A stretch of 64,000 nucleotides of DNA from Odontesthes bonariensis. Its lineage: Eukaryota; Chordata; Actinopteri; Atheriniformes; Atherinopsidae. How positions within the stretch are numbered: position 1 is the first letter of the stretch; the number at the start of each line of letters is the position of its first letter. Both the position numbers and the translations under genes were made by a program. The stretch lies in the NCBI RefSeq assembly GCF_027942865.1, contig NC_134509.1, positions 21,190,697 through 21,254,696 on the forward strand, given 5' to 3'. Under the pieces are notes generated by a model that was not told the origin of the DNA, made no database searches, and saw nothing but the letters and a program-made list of their open reading frames with translations. Below, in pieces: positions 1 through 13,411 of the stretch.

Positions 1-1040
1 ACACATAGATTGAGATAAACAGTAGATAAAGCAGAGTAGTGTATGAGTGTTATGTTCATGATGGCATATTGTACAGTAGCCACAGACACATAACTTAAAC
101 GTACATTACGTTACCACAAGGTCAGCCACTCTCACCATAATTCACCTTGCCAGAGTCCTCTGTGGGTTAGTAAATCTATCTGTGTACATGATCACATCGA
201 GGTAAGAGCACCGTATCTGCTCACCAACCTGATGTGCTGAAAGGGGCTGAAACGAGAGACAGAACCCAGGAATTGAGTTACTTTGGAAAGGATGGCTCTC
301 TTTTCCGCTGCCCACCTATACTGTGGTCCATTATTGAAGCTATTAAAGGAGCTAAGAGGCGTCAATCTGCCCATTTGGAAAGCAGTGAGTGGGTGGACTA
401 TTAAGTGGCTGCCTAGATGGCCTATTGTCTTCCATTGTTTCTCCCACACTGACTCACAGAACCTTTTGACTGCTCATTTTTTTCCCCTCACAGGATTCTT
501 CCTTTCAATGTGATTTTTTTTTGCATCCATCTTGATTATCTGCTCTCAAGTTTTCCCTCCGTATTGCTCCTCCTTTTCCTTTCCGACTTCACCACTCAAG
601 ATGATATTGTTTTTCTCTGCGGCCGTCTGCTTTTCCTCAGAGTCATCTTTTTCTGTTAGCATCAAACAAACCCGCTTTCCCTTCTGTTGAGGAAAAGAAA
701 CCCTTGAAGAGGAAGAAAATCAAATTGTCTGTTTGTGTCTAATTCCCACCGACATCCACTTCAGCCTGGCTGACTTCACCAACATCCTGGAGGGAGGAGA
801 GTGGAGATGGGGAGCAGAGGGTAGGGATGGAGGATGCTGTGGAGAAGAAGGGTTTGTGAGTGTGTAAGACAGTGCATCAGGGTGGGTGGTAGTTGGCTGC
901 AGGCAAATTCTGACTCTCTTGTCAGATCTACCATGTATCAACCTGAGGCTTAGACCTCACCTCAGCCTGAATTCACAATACACACTGGTCCTCACCGCTA
1001 CATCTGAATGGGTGTAAGAACAAGTGCTCAAAGTAACACT
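1..1040. other. No gene recognised
   Basis: Unique-looking sequence with short unsupported reading frames only. Confidence 0.5.
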
Positions 1041-1084
1041 ACTGCATCTTTCCTGGGGGCGTTAAAAAAATCAATTCCTGGGGG

Positions 1085-1270
1085 CGTTGGTGCTTCACCG
1101 TCTACAAGCAGGTTTAATGTGACTTTCAACCGAGTTATCTCGGGGTCTTAATCCGATCGCGAGTGATCCGATCCGGTCCAATTTATTGTCAGATTAAGGT
1201 GTATACATGAATTTAATAACTCAGCCTTATTGTAATTTAGCCCTTAATCCGATTTTTACAGTGCCATGTA
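1085..1270. repeat. Second copy of the same unclassified repeat, uninterrupted
   Basis: Matches the repeat at 30817-30870 and 31249-31280, with the sequence running straight through TTAA at 1148-1151. Just before it, TCCTGGGGGCGTT occurs twice (about 1052 and 1077). Confidence 0.55.
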
Positions 1271-2224
1271 ACCCCACCGAGTGTTAGTTAAAGTGTTGTG
1301 GACTGTATGCTTGAATTGTAAATGTCAGATAAAAACAGAACACATAACTTCCCTGTCAGCACGTTGTTTAAAGAAACAGAAACAGACGAGGAACATGAAG
1401 GAACAGGAAGCACGTTTTAAAAACATTCATTAACATTCACTTTTCTAGCTTGTCATGTGCACTGCTGAAAAACAATTAGTCCAACATCCTGGAAGTTGAT
1501 ATATTTTTGATTTATTTGGAATCACTTGACTCTGTTGACCGGAACAGAGTTTATTCTCAAATCACTCAAAAAGGTTTGTGCCTAATCCATCCACACAGTA
1601 ACATTACATCTATTTATCATTCTCTTAAATGAATGATCTAAAAGAACATATTTTCTATTCTTTCGGCTCAGATGAAGTCGATGCTGATTCATGATGTTGA
1701 TTCAGATTGGCTGTTCGGCCGTCTTTTAACCCTTTCATGTACTGCTCTACCAATTTTTGAGTACATTTAGTATCTATTTGCACATTTGCACAAGTCAACC
1801 CAAACCATCTCTACCACTCAGTTTGGGTATGTAACGCTTAAAGAAAGTATTTGTTGTGCCACTATTTTTTCAAATTGTGATACTTTTACCACAAAGTTTG
1901 TAAGAGAAGGAATGAACAACACATTTTTCCTTTGATTTTTTTTCTCAGTCTGGACGTTAAGGGTTAAAAAGTCCCCAAAAAGATGCGGTATTCAAACATA
2001 ATGTCTGCCGACTGGTTTGAGGAGAAAAAAAATTAGGCCGCATGGTGCTACTGTAATTCAGTAGAAGAAGCAGTTGTTCTACCTACGAGGAAACTAGACA
2101 TCCACAATAGTTAAATAGATCAAGATTTCTTCCAGAATTACTGTAATCTCTGGGATTATTGCTTACCAGCTCAGAAACAGCTGGTGAGTCACATGATTAA
2201 TTGTTGCCAGGTCAGACATAATTT

Positions 2225-2395
2225 AGACCCTTTTTGCCTTTTTTGTATTGTTTTATTGCGTTTTGTATTGATATTACACTGGGTTTTCAGTGTGCTCCTT
2301 CTTTTTTATACTGTTTTGCTTTGTAAAACAATCTGAGTTGTTTTTTGCCTGAAAAAGTGTTGCATAAATAAAGCTTGACTCATTGATTGATCTTT
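2225..2395 (+). repeat. LINE-type 3' tail relic
   Basis: AT-rich stretch ending in GTGTTGCATAAATAAAGC, then TTGACTCATTGATTGATC. The AATAAAG followed by TGATT-type short repeats resembles L2 LINE 3' ends. No coding sequence remains. Confidence 0.45.
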
Positions 2396-2399
2396 GATA

Positions 2400-3515
2400 C
2401 ATAAAGCTTAAAGGCCTTATCGAAGCCACAGTAAAACATGAGATGGTCTTGCAACACTTTAGCTATTGATTTATGTCCACAGATGCAGGTTTCATTGTTT
2501 TTCGTGCTGCGGGACACAAACAACTCCAGACAGGAACATGATACAACTGTGTTTTGTCACGAATAAACTGTTGTTTCAGGTTTAACAAACAAAACAGTCT
2601 TTAAAGATCAGCGTGTTGAGGTTGGCATTACATCCACGACTGCCATGATCAAGCCCCCACCCGACTATGCATTTCATCAATGTTTTTACACATTAAAAAA
2701 CAACATGGCTAATACTACATTTGATTAAAATGTCCTTTTCACAGATTACTGGCCGCTGAGTCTCACCCACTGGTTTTTCTGTTAGCATCAGAAAAAGCCC
2801 CCCCCCCCCGGCTTCATTGCTGCTGGTTGTTAACGTCTGTTTGGTGCGTAAAAGCCTTTAGACTCATTTACATGTTACAAAGAGAGCTGCAATGAGACAA
2901 AGTCGTGAAATGAGGCAATAACGGGACCTTCAGCCTTGTCATTATGTATGGTTTAGTGTGAGTCAATGACTTCATTATCAGAGGGTATTGATCGGCTTGT
3001 GGCTGGGTGACAGCAGGTCAGGTAATAGATGGTGGTTATTTCAGCTGAGGCTATGTTTATAGACTGGCGATGGCTTTGGACCGACGCATTAGCTCTTCAC
3101 TGAGGATGGACAGTAAACTTTAAGACGTGATTATCGACTGCAACATGAACATTCTGTCTTGTTTTCACAAAAAGGAACATATCAGTGGCTGCATTACGGA
3201 TCGAAACACATCAAAACGCAAAAAGATTCACCACAGACCAAAGATTTCTGTAGTTCTCGTTGGGTTTTCAAGAGGTAGATAAAGATTTTTACTCTGATTA
3301 TCTGACCGTAAAACATGAACGAATGAATGTGAATGAAGGGTATAAGTTTTCCTTATTTACTTCATGATGATAAGAATATTCACAACACAGTAAACTTGCA
3401 TCCACTTTGACTTTGTCATGTGTTACATGAGTAAATCCAATGAGTATTGAACTGTATTCTGACATTTCTACATCTTCTTTCTGTCTTGCTTTCTGTTTTC
3501 TCTCCTTTTCACGAA
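2400..3515. other. No gene recognised
   Basis: AT-rich intergenic sequence. A poly-C tract lies at about 2799. Nothing else supported. Confidence 0.5.
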
Positions 3516-3517
3516 TC

Positions 3518-4318
3518 TATCAGCACCTCGGCGTGCTGATAGACTCAGACCTGACCTTCAACAACCATATCAAATCAGTCACCAAATCAGCCTTTTATCA
3601 ACTTAAGAACATATCCAGAATGAAGGGTTTCATGTCCCAAACAGATCAGGAGAAGCTGATTCATGCTTTCATCTCCAGCAGACTTGACTACTGTAACGGT
3701 CTTCTGACTGGACTCCCCCAAAAGAGTCTCAAACAGCTGCAGCTCATTCAGAACGCTGCAGCCCGAGTTTTAACCAGAACAAAGAGATCACATCACATCA
3801 CCCCAGTTCTCAAGTCTTTACATCGGCTCCCGGTCAGATACAGAATAGATTTTAAAGTTCTGCTACTCGTCTACAAATCACGGAACGGTTTAGGTCCAGA
3901 ATACCTGAATGACATGCTAGCTGAGTATAAACCCAGCAGAGCTCTGAGATCTGCTGACTCAGGTCAGATAGTGGAGCCCAGAGTTGAAACTAGACACGGT
4001 GAAGCAGCTTTTAGCTGTTATGCTGCACACAACTGGAACAAACTACCAACAGAACTGAAATCAGCCCCAACTGTAAGCACTTTTAAATCCAGGTTAAAAA
4101 CATTTCTCTTTCGGTGTGCGTATGGTTGAGTTTATATTTTTCTTTTTCTCTCTTCTTTGATTGCTTTTAACTGTGTTTTTAATTTTTATTCTATTTTTTT
4201 TTCTTTAAATTGCTGCTTTATGCTGTTCTTTTAAATGCCTTGTCTTTATGCAAAGCACATTGAGTTGCCTGTGGTATGAAATGTGCTATATAAATAAAGA
4301 TTCCTTGCCTTGCCTCGC
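3518..4318 (+). pseudogene. 5'-truncated L2-like LINE with C-terminal RT region and 3' tail
   Basis: An open frame to 4129 ends in RCAYG. It carries HLGVLIDSDLTFNNHIKS, SSRLDYCNGLLTGLP, LQLIQNAAARVLTRTK and SLHRLPVRYRIDFKVLLLVY, a signature of teleost L2-type retrotransposons. The catalytic YxDD region lies upstream of the truncation. The 3' end has ATAAATAAAG followed by TTGCCTTGCCT repeats, the short-repeat tail usual for L2. The first roughly 26 codons of the open frame are flanking sequence. Confidence 0.85.
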
Positions 4319-4798
4319 CTTTTCCCTCTCATCTCTGCTTAAATAAGACGGTACTGTCAAATAGTTTGGCCATCACCACAGTGACTATGACCCTGGTTGA
4401 GTGAATCTCTGACTATTCTTGACCCCGAAACACAATGGCTCCACTCACAGCTCTCCAACCTCTCACTGTCCCCCATATAATAGAGGGGGGAGAAAAGGGT
4501 GGATAATAGAGGGGGGAGGATGGGAAAAGGGCGTGAGACTGTGTGTGCACAAGTCAAGGTAGGATGGAAGAATTTGCATTTCCTCTGTTGTGATTTGTTC
4601 TTCAAAGGAATGGTTTTATTTTAAAAGTGAAATCAAATCGTTTCCTTTGAGTGAAATTAAACTTCAGCTGTTCCAGGTTCACTCTGAAGATTTATCACCG
4701 TAACATTTTTATGGTTTTACATTTGTTGTAATCCCAGATATATGACTTTTAATTGCTTTGTGCAATTTTTTAAAAATACAGAGAAAAACTTCTTTAGT

Positions 4799-5977
4799 TG
4801 CATCTATGAAAAACACCAAAGATAACACAGTTTGACAGACAGAAAATAGGATTTTTGCAGCAACAAGGTGATTCCCAAAGAGCTGTTAGCTGAAAACTTG
4901 GCATATCTCAGCATGGTGTGCAGTGTGTCCTTAAAACATTTGAGGAAACTGGACAAGTGGAGGACAAAAGAAGAAGTGTCAGGCCTAAAGAACTATCTAC
5001 AGCAGATGAACAGGATCTGAAAGTGATGTCCTTAAGAAAGAGGAAAAAATCCAGCAAAGACCTGACACAGGAGCTGAGAGATGCATCTGGACCTTCAGCT
5101 GATCCATCTGCTGTTGGCCCAAGCCTCATCAGAAATGGGCTCCATGGAAGGGTGGCTGTCAAGAAGCCGTTCTTAAGGAAGGGAAACAGGGAGAAAAGGC
5201 TGAGCTGTGCCAAAGGACACAAGAAGTGGACTGAAAATCAGTGGCAGCAGGTCTGATGGAGGGATGAATCCTCCCCAGAGCCCGGAGCTCAACATTACTG
5301 AAACAGTGTGGGATCATGTTGGCAGAGAACGGAACAAAAGGCAGCCGACATCCAAAGAAGAGCTTTGGGATGTCCTTCAAGAAGCCTGGAGAACTATTTC
5401 TGAAGACTCCTTAAAGAAAGGACAGAAAGCTCGTCTGAGAGGGTTCAGGCTGTGTTGGAGGATAAAGGAGCTCAGACCAGATATTCACTTTAGAGTTTAT
5501 ATTCTGTATTTACATTTATGTTCCAATGAATTGATGCAGCTGTTTTATATTTTACTGGAAAACTATAAAGAAATGATGCGTAGCTCAAAGGTTTTGCGCA
5601 TCGCTGCATCTCTGCTTAAGTATTCGATGGAAAATAAATCAGGATATTTACTGTATGTTGCCAAGGCAGATTGAGGGTTAAAAATAATCGAGTTAAACAG
5701 GTTTACATGTCACATGATGCATCAACTTTACACGTTTTGGTTTTCGAACATAAGCCCAGTGTCACACATTTGCTGAACAAGTTGTTTTGTGTGACTTATT
5801 CAAATTAACAGCAGGTCACACACAAACTTCTCACAACAGCTCTGACATTTTTAGTGTCGAGCTCTTACTGCAGCTGGTGCCATGTTCAGAGCCACAGATT
5901 TATGTCTTAAATACTAAGTTGATGGTAGCTAATACACATAGTTTCAGGTTTTTATACCAAAACGTTCAATATTTGTG
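4799..5977 (+). pseudogene. Internally deleted Tc1-like transposon relic
   Basis: The N-terminal piece (4918-5256) has Tc1 transposase features: FEETGQVEDKRRSVRPKELS, SSKDLTQELRDASG and a KRLSCAKGHKKWTENQW segment. A later frame (5230-5420) gives MNPPQSPELNITETVWDHVG and STKEELWDVL-like sequence, the third catalytic region. The block with the first two catalytic aspartates is deleted, so no functional transposase can be made. The repeat unit extends non-coding to about 5977, and an inverted copy lies at 13.4-14.4 kb. Confidence 0.85.
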
Positions 5978-6063
5978 AATTTAAGACTACATCTCTTGTT
6001 CATATTTCAAGCCAATGAATTGCGCACCTTTGAGGATTTAGTGTGTGTATTCAAAGGAATTAA

Positions 6064-6555
6064 ATGTAGCACCGCGTTAGTTCTGGCAGACCACGTTAGT
6101 CAACGCGCCCTTTGCCTATTGGCTGACGCCGACCCAACCCTTATGGCTGTCCACAACCAGCTGCGCTCAATGGGTAATCAGCTGCTGCTCGCAATTGGAT
6201 GCTGGCATTTGGGGCGCTTCATTTAAACTTGGTTGGCTGTCACTGCTTTTTTTTTTGCTTCTGCTTGCACCCACCACCTCCCCTGCTCCACCGACTTCTC
6301 ATGCCAAACAATGTCATACTGTTGTCATTGTTGCTTGCTCTGTTCTAGGGGGTTTGTTGCCTTTACAGCAAATGGAAGGCACTCCACCTGAGGATGCTGC
6401 TGTTCCCTGTCTTGGCTTCCATGGAGCTCATGGAAAGGTCGGGAACTTCCTCCGAACAGAGCCATACCGCCAAACACAATTGTATGCATTCAGAATGAGC
6501 TTCTGAAATTCATCTCTGTTTCTCGTCTCGTTTTGACGAGAGTGGTTCTGACAGA
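6064..6555. repeat. Unclassified ~490-bp dispersed repeat, copy 1
   Basis: Starts near ATGTAGCACCGCGTTAG and ends GTGGTTCTGACAGAA. The ends are imperfect inverted repeats: TTCTGGCAGACCAC near the start, and TTCTGTCAGAACCAC when the end is inverted. A short hairpin (CTCGTC...GACGAG) lies near 6520-6540. Chance reading frames are not conserved between copies, so it is non-coding. Confidence 0.72.
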
Positions 6556-6839
6556 AGTGTATTTAATCAGGGTTTTCCATATAAATGTTACAACATTATT
6601 TTACATGTGGATGATGACAAAACAATTCATCAACACAATGTAAACTAACCCTTTGTGGACCATAAGGATAACACATAAATACGGGGAAATATATAGGGCT
6701 TATGTGTTGTGGTTGAAATAATCAATAAACAGCTGCCAGATTCTATAGAACTTTCCTTCTTGATTTTTCAGTAAGAATCCGATTTTCTCCAGCTCAAAAC
6801 GACTCATATAGTCTGATGGGTACATTTGGAAGTGCTCTT

Positions 6840-7180
6840 AACCCCCAAATAGATTTTTATTTTTTATTACTATTTTATGTTATTTATATATTTATTTATT
6901 TATCTTATTTATTATTATCATAATATTTATTTATCTTTTTTTTAATTTATTTATTTTTATCAGCATTATATTTATTTAGCATTACATGTATCTATCTATC
7001 TATTTATTATTACTATTATTTATTTATCTTATTTGTTATTTATTTATTATCATTATGTTTATTTATTCCTTTCTTTGTTTAGTTGTTTTAATTTTATTTA
7101 CTTTTTTCTTTCATTGTTTAGTTGTTTTAATTTTATTTACTTTTTTTCTTTCTTTTTTCTCTTTGTGAGGGTATATATGT
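6840..7180. repeat. AT-rich low-complexity TTATT stretch
   Basis: Long TTTATTTA-type sequence, with two copies of TAGTTGTTTTAATTTTATTT near 7080 and 7121. The long hydrophobic frames here are composition artefacts. Confidence 0.85.
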
Positions 7181-7779
7181 TTGTGTCTAACTATTTTTCA
7201 TTTTGTGATACATAAGTTCATATAACTTAAACTTTAATGACCATATATGTAAACGTGTAGGTGTATGGTGTCTGTATTACTCTCTGTCGTTGTTTTGTGT
7301 TCAAAATGAGAAAAATCAATAAAGAGTTGGAAAAAAAAACATGGTGTTTGCCTCTTTTTTTAGATTTCTGTTTTTGTTTTGATCTTTTTTTATTGTAATC
7401 ACAGTATTGTGTCTCAGATATAAACATTGATCATTAGCCTTTTAATAGTACTCACAGAGTGATGAGAAGAGCAGCTTTTCCAGAAAAACTGCCAAATCTT
7501 TGCTTTGCAATCACAGATAAAGTGTTAATATTCAGCCGCTATTGTGCCACACTGACGTTTACCTTTAGTATAAATAGCCTAATTAGCAAACACGTCACGA
7601 CACACTGGGCCAAGTCCAACCCGAGCCTTCTGTTTTAGGGATTAAGACAGAAACCACAGATGAAAGATGTGGGAGTTGCTGTTGATACTAATCTTGTGTG
7701 CTAAGAAACTGTTGACAGAGCAGAGATCCTATGAGGGCTCAACCCATGCGAGGCTGCCCCTCAGGGTGAGCTCTAAGCA

Positions 7780-7798
7780 TGTGTGTGTGTGTGTGTGT
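7780..7798. repeat. (TG)n microsatellite
   Basis: Nine to ten GT units. Confidence 0.85.
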
Positions 7799-8934
7799 TT
7801 GTATGCAGAGACTCACACACATCGAGGTGCAGCCACTCCCGTGCGGCATGTTTCACACTGTGCTGGGTCGTCGGCGGGTCAGCGGAGGGTCAGCGCTCTC
7901 TGCAGCAAGGGAAATGCATTTCTGCTTCAATTTTAACACGTGATCCACAACAACAAAGATAACATTTAAGATTTCAAAGGCACTAAATCAGAAATAATCC
8001 AATTCAGCTTTAACCATCAGCTGCTGTTTGTTCAAATGGTCCTTTTACCAGTTTCACCTGGTGTCAAATGAGCAACAGATCAAATTATGCTGTGAAATGT
8101 TTCTGTTACAGAACCACAGACGTATTAGCTTTTTGTAGCTCGTTGTACTTCCTTCCAAACAGAACAGGGAACAGTTTTCATTAAAAACTGCTCATAACCT
8201 GTATGAAACCCAATACCTAACAAAGGACAACAAGGAGTATTCTCACCACTAAATACGTGAGGAACATGAACCCTATCTGTGTTTTTATCTTAGAAAAGCT
8301 CTGCAGACCCATGCCACTGTTTTTCCTCTGACTGAATGGACTCAGCTTTAAGATGGATGAGGTTATTTCTAACTTGTGAGCCCTCACAGCATCAAATAAA
8401 TAAATTCTAACCCCTCACGATCACTGCTGTAGAGTCCAAAGGGGAGTACTATAAAGCAAATTCAATGCAGTTGGGCTGTCTTTGTGTTTTGTGGCTGAAT
8501 AAAACATAACCCCCCTGCGTCGGTGGTTTGCATCGTTATTTCCTTTCTGCCGCAGTTTCTGTGGGCCTTCGCATACAGCAAAAAGGGTTTATGCTTCTCC
8601 CACACAGCTACACTGATCCCCCGACACAAGAGCAGAACTGTATAAAAAGGGAGATGTGGGAACAAAAATCAAAATCATTACATAAACACAACTGCTGCTG
8701 TATTTTAAAATCAACCTAACATCTGGCTGCCTTTCATCTAATGACAACTACACATAAAGCTCTTAAACCTTTAAGTGAATTTAGCTCTGATACTGTTCCA
8801 TAAAACATGGAAAACACCTGAAACACTGGAGAAATCAAGGCTAAATTTCATTGATTCAATATTCTGTGCTGTGACTTAGGGATTTTGGTTGAGACCAAAA
8901 GAAAGAGGTCACAGATACAAGCGGCTGAAATTAG

Positions 8935-9115
8935 TTTCTTTCAGAGGGCTCAGCCGTAGAGGGAGGGTGAGGAGCTTGCACATCTGGATGGAGCTCGGAG
9001 TAAAGCCGCTCCTTCTCCACAATGAAAGGAGTCAGCTGAGGTGGTTTGGGGATCTAATTAGGATGCCTCCCTTTGGAGGTCTTCCAGGCACGTCCAGTTG
9101 GGAGGAAACCCAGAT
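8935..9115 (+). pseudogene. Rex3/RTE-like LINE C-terminal relic
   Basis: SFRGLSRRGRVRSLHIWMEL and LLLHNERSQLRWFGDLIRMP closely match the C-terminal region of the intact Rex3 ORF ([38 protein letters not shown]). No ORF extends beyond about 80 codons, and the 5' part is missing. Sequence up to about 9290 may belong to the same relic. Confidence 0.75.
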
Positions 9116-9299
9116 CTCACTGGAGGAATTTTAAGTCGTCTCTCTTAGCTCGGGAGGATCTCCATCCCCCAGGAGGAGCTCCAGAGTGTTGGTGGGGTTG
9201 CCTTGCTAAGGAAACCAGCGGATTGCATGGCTGAATGTGCACGGGCGGCCATCTGCCTCGACCAGCTGGGGCTGAGAGGACAGGAAGGAGGGGACAACA

Positions 9300-11280
9300 A
9301 GCTCCATAACACCAGGCCAGGGATACCTGCTGAGAGAGAGAGAAACACAAGTTAATGACAACAATAATGTCGTATGAACATGGAGAGTAAAGAAAGCAGA
9401 GTGAAGAGAGGTACATCATGGGAGGTCCCCAGCAATCTGGGTCTATAGCACAACTATAAGCTTAATCTTAAAGGTAGAGAGGGTGTCTGCTTCCTGGGCG
9501 TATTCCTACACAAGGCATATGTCATCAGTACAACAGGATAAGAAAAGTCCCTCCACCGAGTAACAGTCGTGCTTCATTCTGCAGTTATCAGTGAAACATC
9601 CTTAAATCTTTGACACATTTAGAGGAGTGATTTTCACACCTCACCATGTAGACAATATAATGACTGATGGCAAAAATATGCTTTATATACTGTAGGCTTT
9701 AGTTTAAGGGAGTTAATGAGAGTTCACTGGGAAACTTCATTATTATTAGTAACACCTGTGCTGTTCCAAGTCAAAGCATGTGCTGTTGGGAAAAAAGAGA
9801 ACATGCATGTCCCATTCTCAGCTAGCACATAAAATGGTAGGCGGTTTACGGTCTGCATAGTAAAAAAATCAGGGATTTTCTTTTAAGCACAGTAACAGGA
9901 GACCATAAAAGTAATAGAGGACTGACCAATTGCCACCTGAACATTTCCTTCCCTCATGCAACGATACAGCGTTACCATGGCTCTGAGCTACTGTTAGAAA
10001 ATTTGAATTATTGTATGATAAACCCAAAAGAGCCTGTGTTTTTTTAAGAATCGTTTATATTTTGAGGTTGAATGCATCTAAGGGCATAAGTGGGATAATT
10101 TACCCCGCAGTTTTGTCCCTAAAATGACAGAAGATTTGCCCTCTTGCAGGTTTTATTACCCTCACAGTTGGAGGTCTTGTGTTAGTAGTGTGCTGTGACA
10201 TTTTTGAGAAAGCCGGACAGTATCTTTTTATCGAAACTGTGATAGATGTGCTACATTAAATCAAATTAACTCTGCACAAACGAGAAAGTTGAATGCTTCC
10301 CATGACTGATCTGCAAAAAAAAGTCAGACAAAAAACAGACTGACTTACAGTTCAATAGATTTTCTTTTCTTTGCCTCAGCACCTCATCCTGTTCTAGCAT
10401 CTGTCTCTTTAAGAGTCTCCCTCTGTTATTTGTCAACCCAAAATGGTGGAAAGCAACACAGACGCGCATTATTTATTAGAGATGAGTGAAACAAGACCCT
10501 GTACAAACATATAATGCAAGCATTAAAAGACATGCAATTGAGAAAAAAGCCCAGTCTCATCCCCAGGGTGTTCTGTGAAAGGTCTTTATGTCTGTAGGAT
10601 TCGGGTAAGGTGTCCTTTGGTGCTGGTCCAGCAGAGGACACATACGTCATTTCTGGCGTGTTTGCTTATTGGCATGATCCTCAAAAGGCTTTGAGGAGGT
10701 GGTGGAAACTCACAAAACCAGTAGACATGAGACTTCAGCTTGAAAACGGGGTTGTTACAGTGTGGGAATTTACTCAGTGAGGAGTTTGGATGGCTCAGCA
10801 GTAGAATTACCAGTGGGTGGTGGTTATGATCCAAAATGTAATTAATTAATGTGTTAGATGGTTCAGGATGGCAAAGCTTGCGACTCCAAACCCCCTGAAG
10901 CCTTAACCAGAAGACTGAAAGTCTGAGTTAGGTACTCGGAAGTGTGGGACAGACGAGGGGTGGGCTGAGACTGGGAGTAATCAGACGAGGCCCCTCATCT
11001 GGCAGCCATGGTCACCCAACACCAAGTATGTTGTGCCCTCGAAACGGGTCGCCTGGAGTGCGGTCATCCAGCGAATAGCTTGGACTAGGGAGGATTTGGC
11101 TACAAGGACTCCGTCTCTCAACTATTACATCCTGCCTCGACACGGTGAAGGGCCTCTGTATTCGTGGGAAGACTAGAGGCGGAGGCGGCCACCTGCACAT
11201 ATCAGTATACCCCACATCAAGCCCATAGACACGACGCTGAAGTTGGCATCCGATTCGCAAATTAAATGGATGGGCATAAA
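9300..11280. other. No gene recognised
   Basis: Intergenic. The segment 10980-11240 is more GC-rich than its surroundings and may be an old retroposon, but no family could be assigned. Confidence 0.4.
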
Positions 11281-11283
11281 GGG

Positions 11284-11580
11284 CTGCATTTTTTTCATTT
11301 TGATCGCCCTAAACTAGGTCCTGTATGGAAACTACAATTGTTACACTGCTCAAATCTGGATGGAATTATTCTAAAGAGGGTACAGAGTCTTTAAAACCTT
11401 GTTTGGGATTTGTGAAACCTTTTTCTGATCTGTGAAAATGCAGAACAGGGCCATTTTACTGCATTTTTTGCATTTTGATCACCCTAAACTAGATCCTGTA
11501 TGGAAACTACAATAGTTACACTGCTCAAATCTGGATGGAATTATTCTAAAGAGGGTACAGAGTCTTTAAAACACATTTTA
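11284..11580. repeat. 175-bp tandem dimer
   Basis: CATTTTGATCGCCCTAAACT at 11296 recurs at 11471 as CATTTTGATCACCCTAAACT. Both units carry GGAAACTACAAT, CAAATCTGGATGGAATTATT and AGAGGGTACAGAGTCTTTAA. High identity. Confidence 0.85.
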
Positions 11581-12880
11581 TGATTTGTTAAAACTTTATT
11601 TGGTCATTGAAAATTCTTAAAGGGGTAAAATCATCTTGCTGTAAAAGTGGGGGTGTCGAAACACCCCCATCCCCCACGGGTGCGACACCCATGGCTGGAT
11701 GTATATATCGATGGGGAGATCCTGTGTCTTTGCTGTCTTGTGTTTGATGTTGAAACTGAACACTTTGGTATTTATTGAGCATTTCTGCATATTCAGTACA
11801 TGCACATTAGGTAATAAAAATGAAAAAAGGTTAACTGTGTGCTGTTTGTGATTGATTAGGCATACCCTGCAGTTGGAAAGTCAATTTTTAGGTTTAGGTT
11901 TGAGAAATAAAACTTCTCGATCAGGTTTAAGAACAAAAAGGACGAACTTTGGTTTAGGAAAAGGTCGTGGTTAGATTTAAAATACACTGTTTCATTGTGT
12001 GAATCTGTGAAGATGTCTTCTATGTTTTCCTGGAGTATTATGCTTACAAGGCCTGCGTTGATTTGGGATACAGCGAGTGTTGACCACACTGACTCTGACT
12101 GAGGCTTAGGTAACACACTCCTTTTAGAAGCAGCATGTTCTGTGGTAAATGGCAAATGTAGACATTTTTACATGTACAAAAAGCCTATTAACACACCAGG
12201 AGGAAGGGAGAAACCCAAAATGACCTCTTAAAGAGATCGCATGTTGCTTGATTTAAAGAAGAAAATGAACATGAACTCAAAATATTGGAACAATCAGTTT
12301 TTTTGTTGAATATGATGGAAACTTTTCCTGTGTTTTATACTGCTTTGATGTGATAAATTCAACAGGAAAATACACGCACATGTAATTCAGAGCAGCAGGG
12401 CTCACGATGGCCTCTTGCTTAATTAATGTGACACTTTTAGTGTCTCAGCGAGAGTCGAGTTTGGCACAAATATAGCGTTTCTACGCTGTAGCGTGGAAGC
12501 ATTCATCAGACACAACGCCTGGCAGCAAACCTCCAACAGACACACACACACAGTGATTTGGGCTAATTACAAATAACACGCCATTTGCTCTAACATCCAG
12601 CCTCGATCAATTAAACATCAAATATTCTCCCAACAGTTTTGCTGCCAAACTCATTTTTAATCCCAAAAGCTGAAACTCAAACTCAAAGCAAGGAGAAAAC
12701 AGAGGAATCAAAGTGTGGTTGTGTAGCCCCGAAGTGCAGCATGTGTTTTCAGAGACAAGACAATATGTAAATACATATATAATATAAAAATAAACATATA
12801 AATATAAATACGGAACTAAAGCAGATGTGCTTGTAATATTAAATATATATTTCTCTTTCTCGTTCCCCAGCTGAGTTTTC

Positions 12881-12975
12881 CCTTCTTCCCTCCCTCATGT
12901 CACTGTCTATAATGTATTTTGACAACACACACATAACTGGAGTGGTTTCCCAGCAACAAGGGGGGAGATTTGGGG
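12881..12975. repeat. Direct repeat A flanking the inverted Tc1 relic (left)
   Basis: CACTGTCTATAATGTATTTT, ACACATAACTGGAGTGGTTT and CCCAGCAACAAGGGGGGA recur with few changes at 14514-14606. Confidence 0.75.
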
Positions 12976-13411
12976 GTTTTGGACCCCGATGGGGCCAAAA
13001 ATGTCTTCCGGGAGAGGAAATTGATTCAGTCGAAGACTTAAAATATCTCTCGGATCCAGTCAGGAATCAGCACCAGACTTAGAACAGGAGGCATTAGAGG
13101 GGCAGGGGGGGTATCGCTGCTCGATACGGCAGTGAAAAGCAGGCCAGCCTGATGGAGGACAGTGATGCTGCAGGCACACCTCTCTTCTCTCCCGCCCCCT
13201 GCTCGACTCAGGAGGAACCATGTTTTCCGAACCAAGCCGCTCCCTCCTGACACATTAATTTCTCTCTGCCTCCCTCAAGTGGTCAAAAGCTGTCATAACT
13301 GCACCCTGAAATGTAAAATCTGAAGATCATTTCTTATTTTTTCTCTACTGAGAATGAGTAGAGAAGAAATTTGATCCTGTTTATTATACAGCACTAATCC
13401 TAAGAGCTCGA

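Noticed and set aside
3440..3515. Start of the 229-codon frame as a host gene
   Set aside because: The frame is an L2-like LINE; the first ~26 codons are flanking sequence read through by chance.
5787..5978. Conserved 63-codon frame shared with 13384-13602
   Set aside because: It is shared because both lie in the duplicated Tc1-like repeat; similarity reflects DNA identity, not protein selection.
6986..7215. Phe/Leu/Tyr-rich small membrane-like proteins
   Set aside because: Low-complexity TTATT sequence; no start context or similarity.
10980..11240. GC-richer segment that might be an RNA gene
   Set aside because: No match by eye to 5S rRNA, U1 or U3 sequence, and no tRNA A/B boxes.
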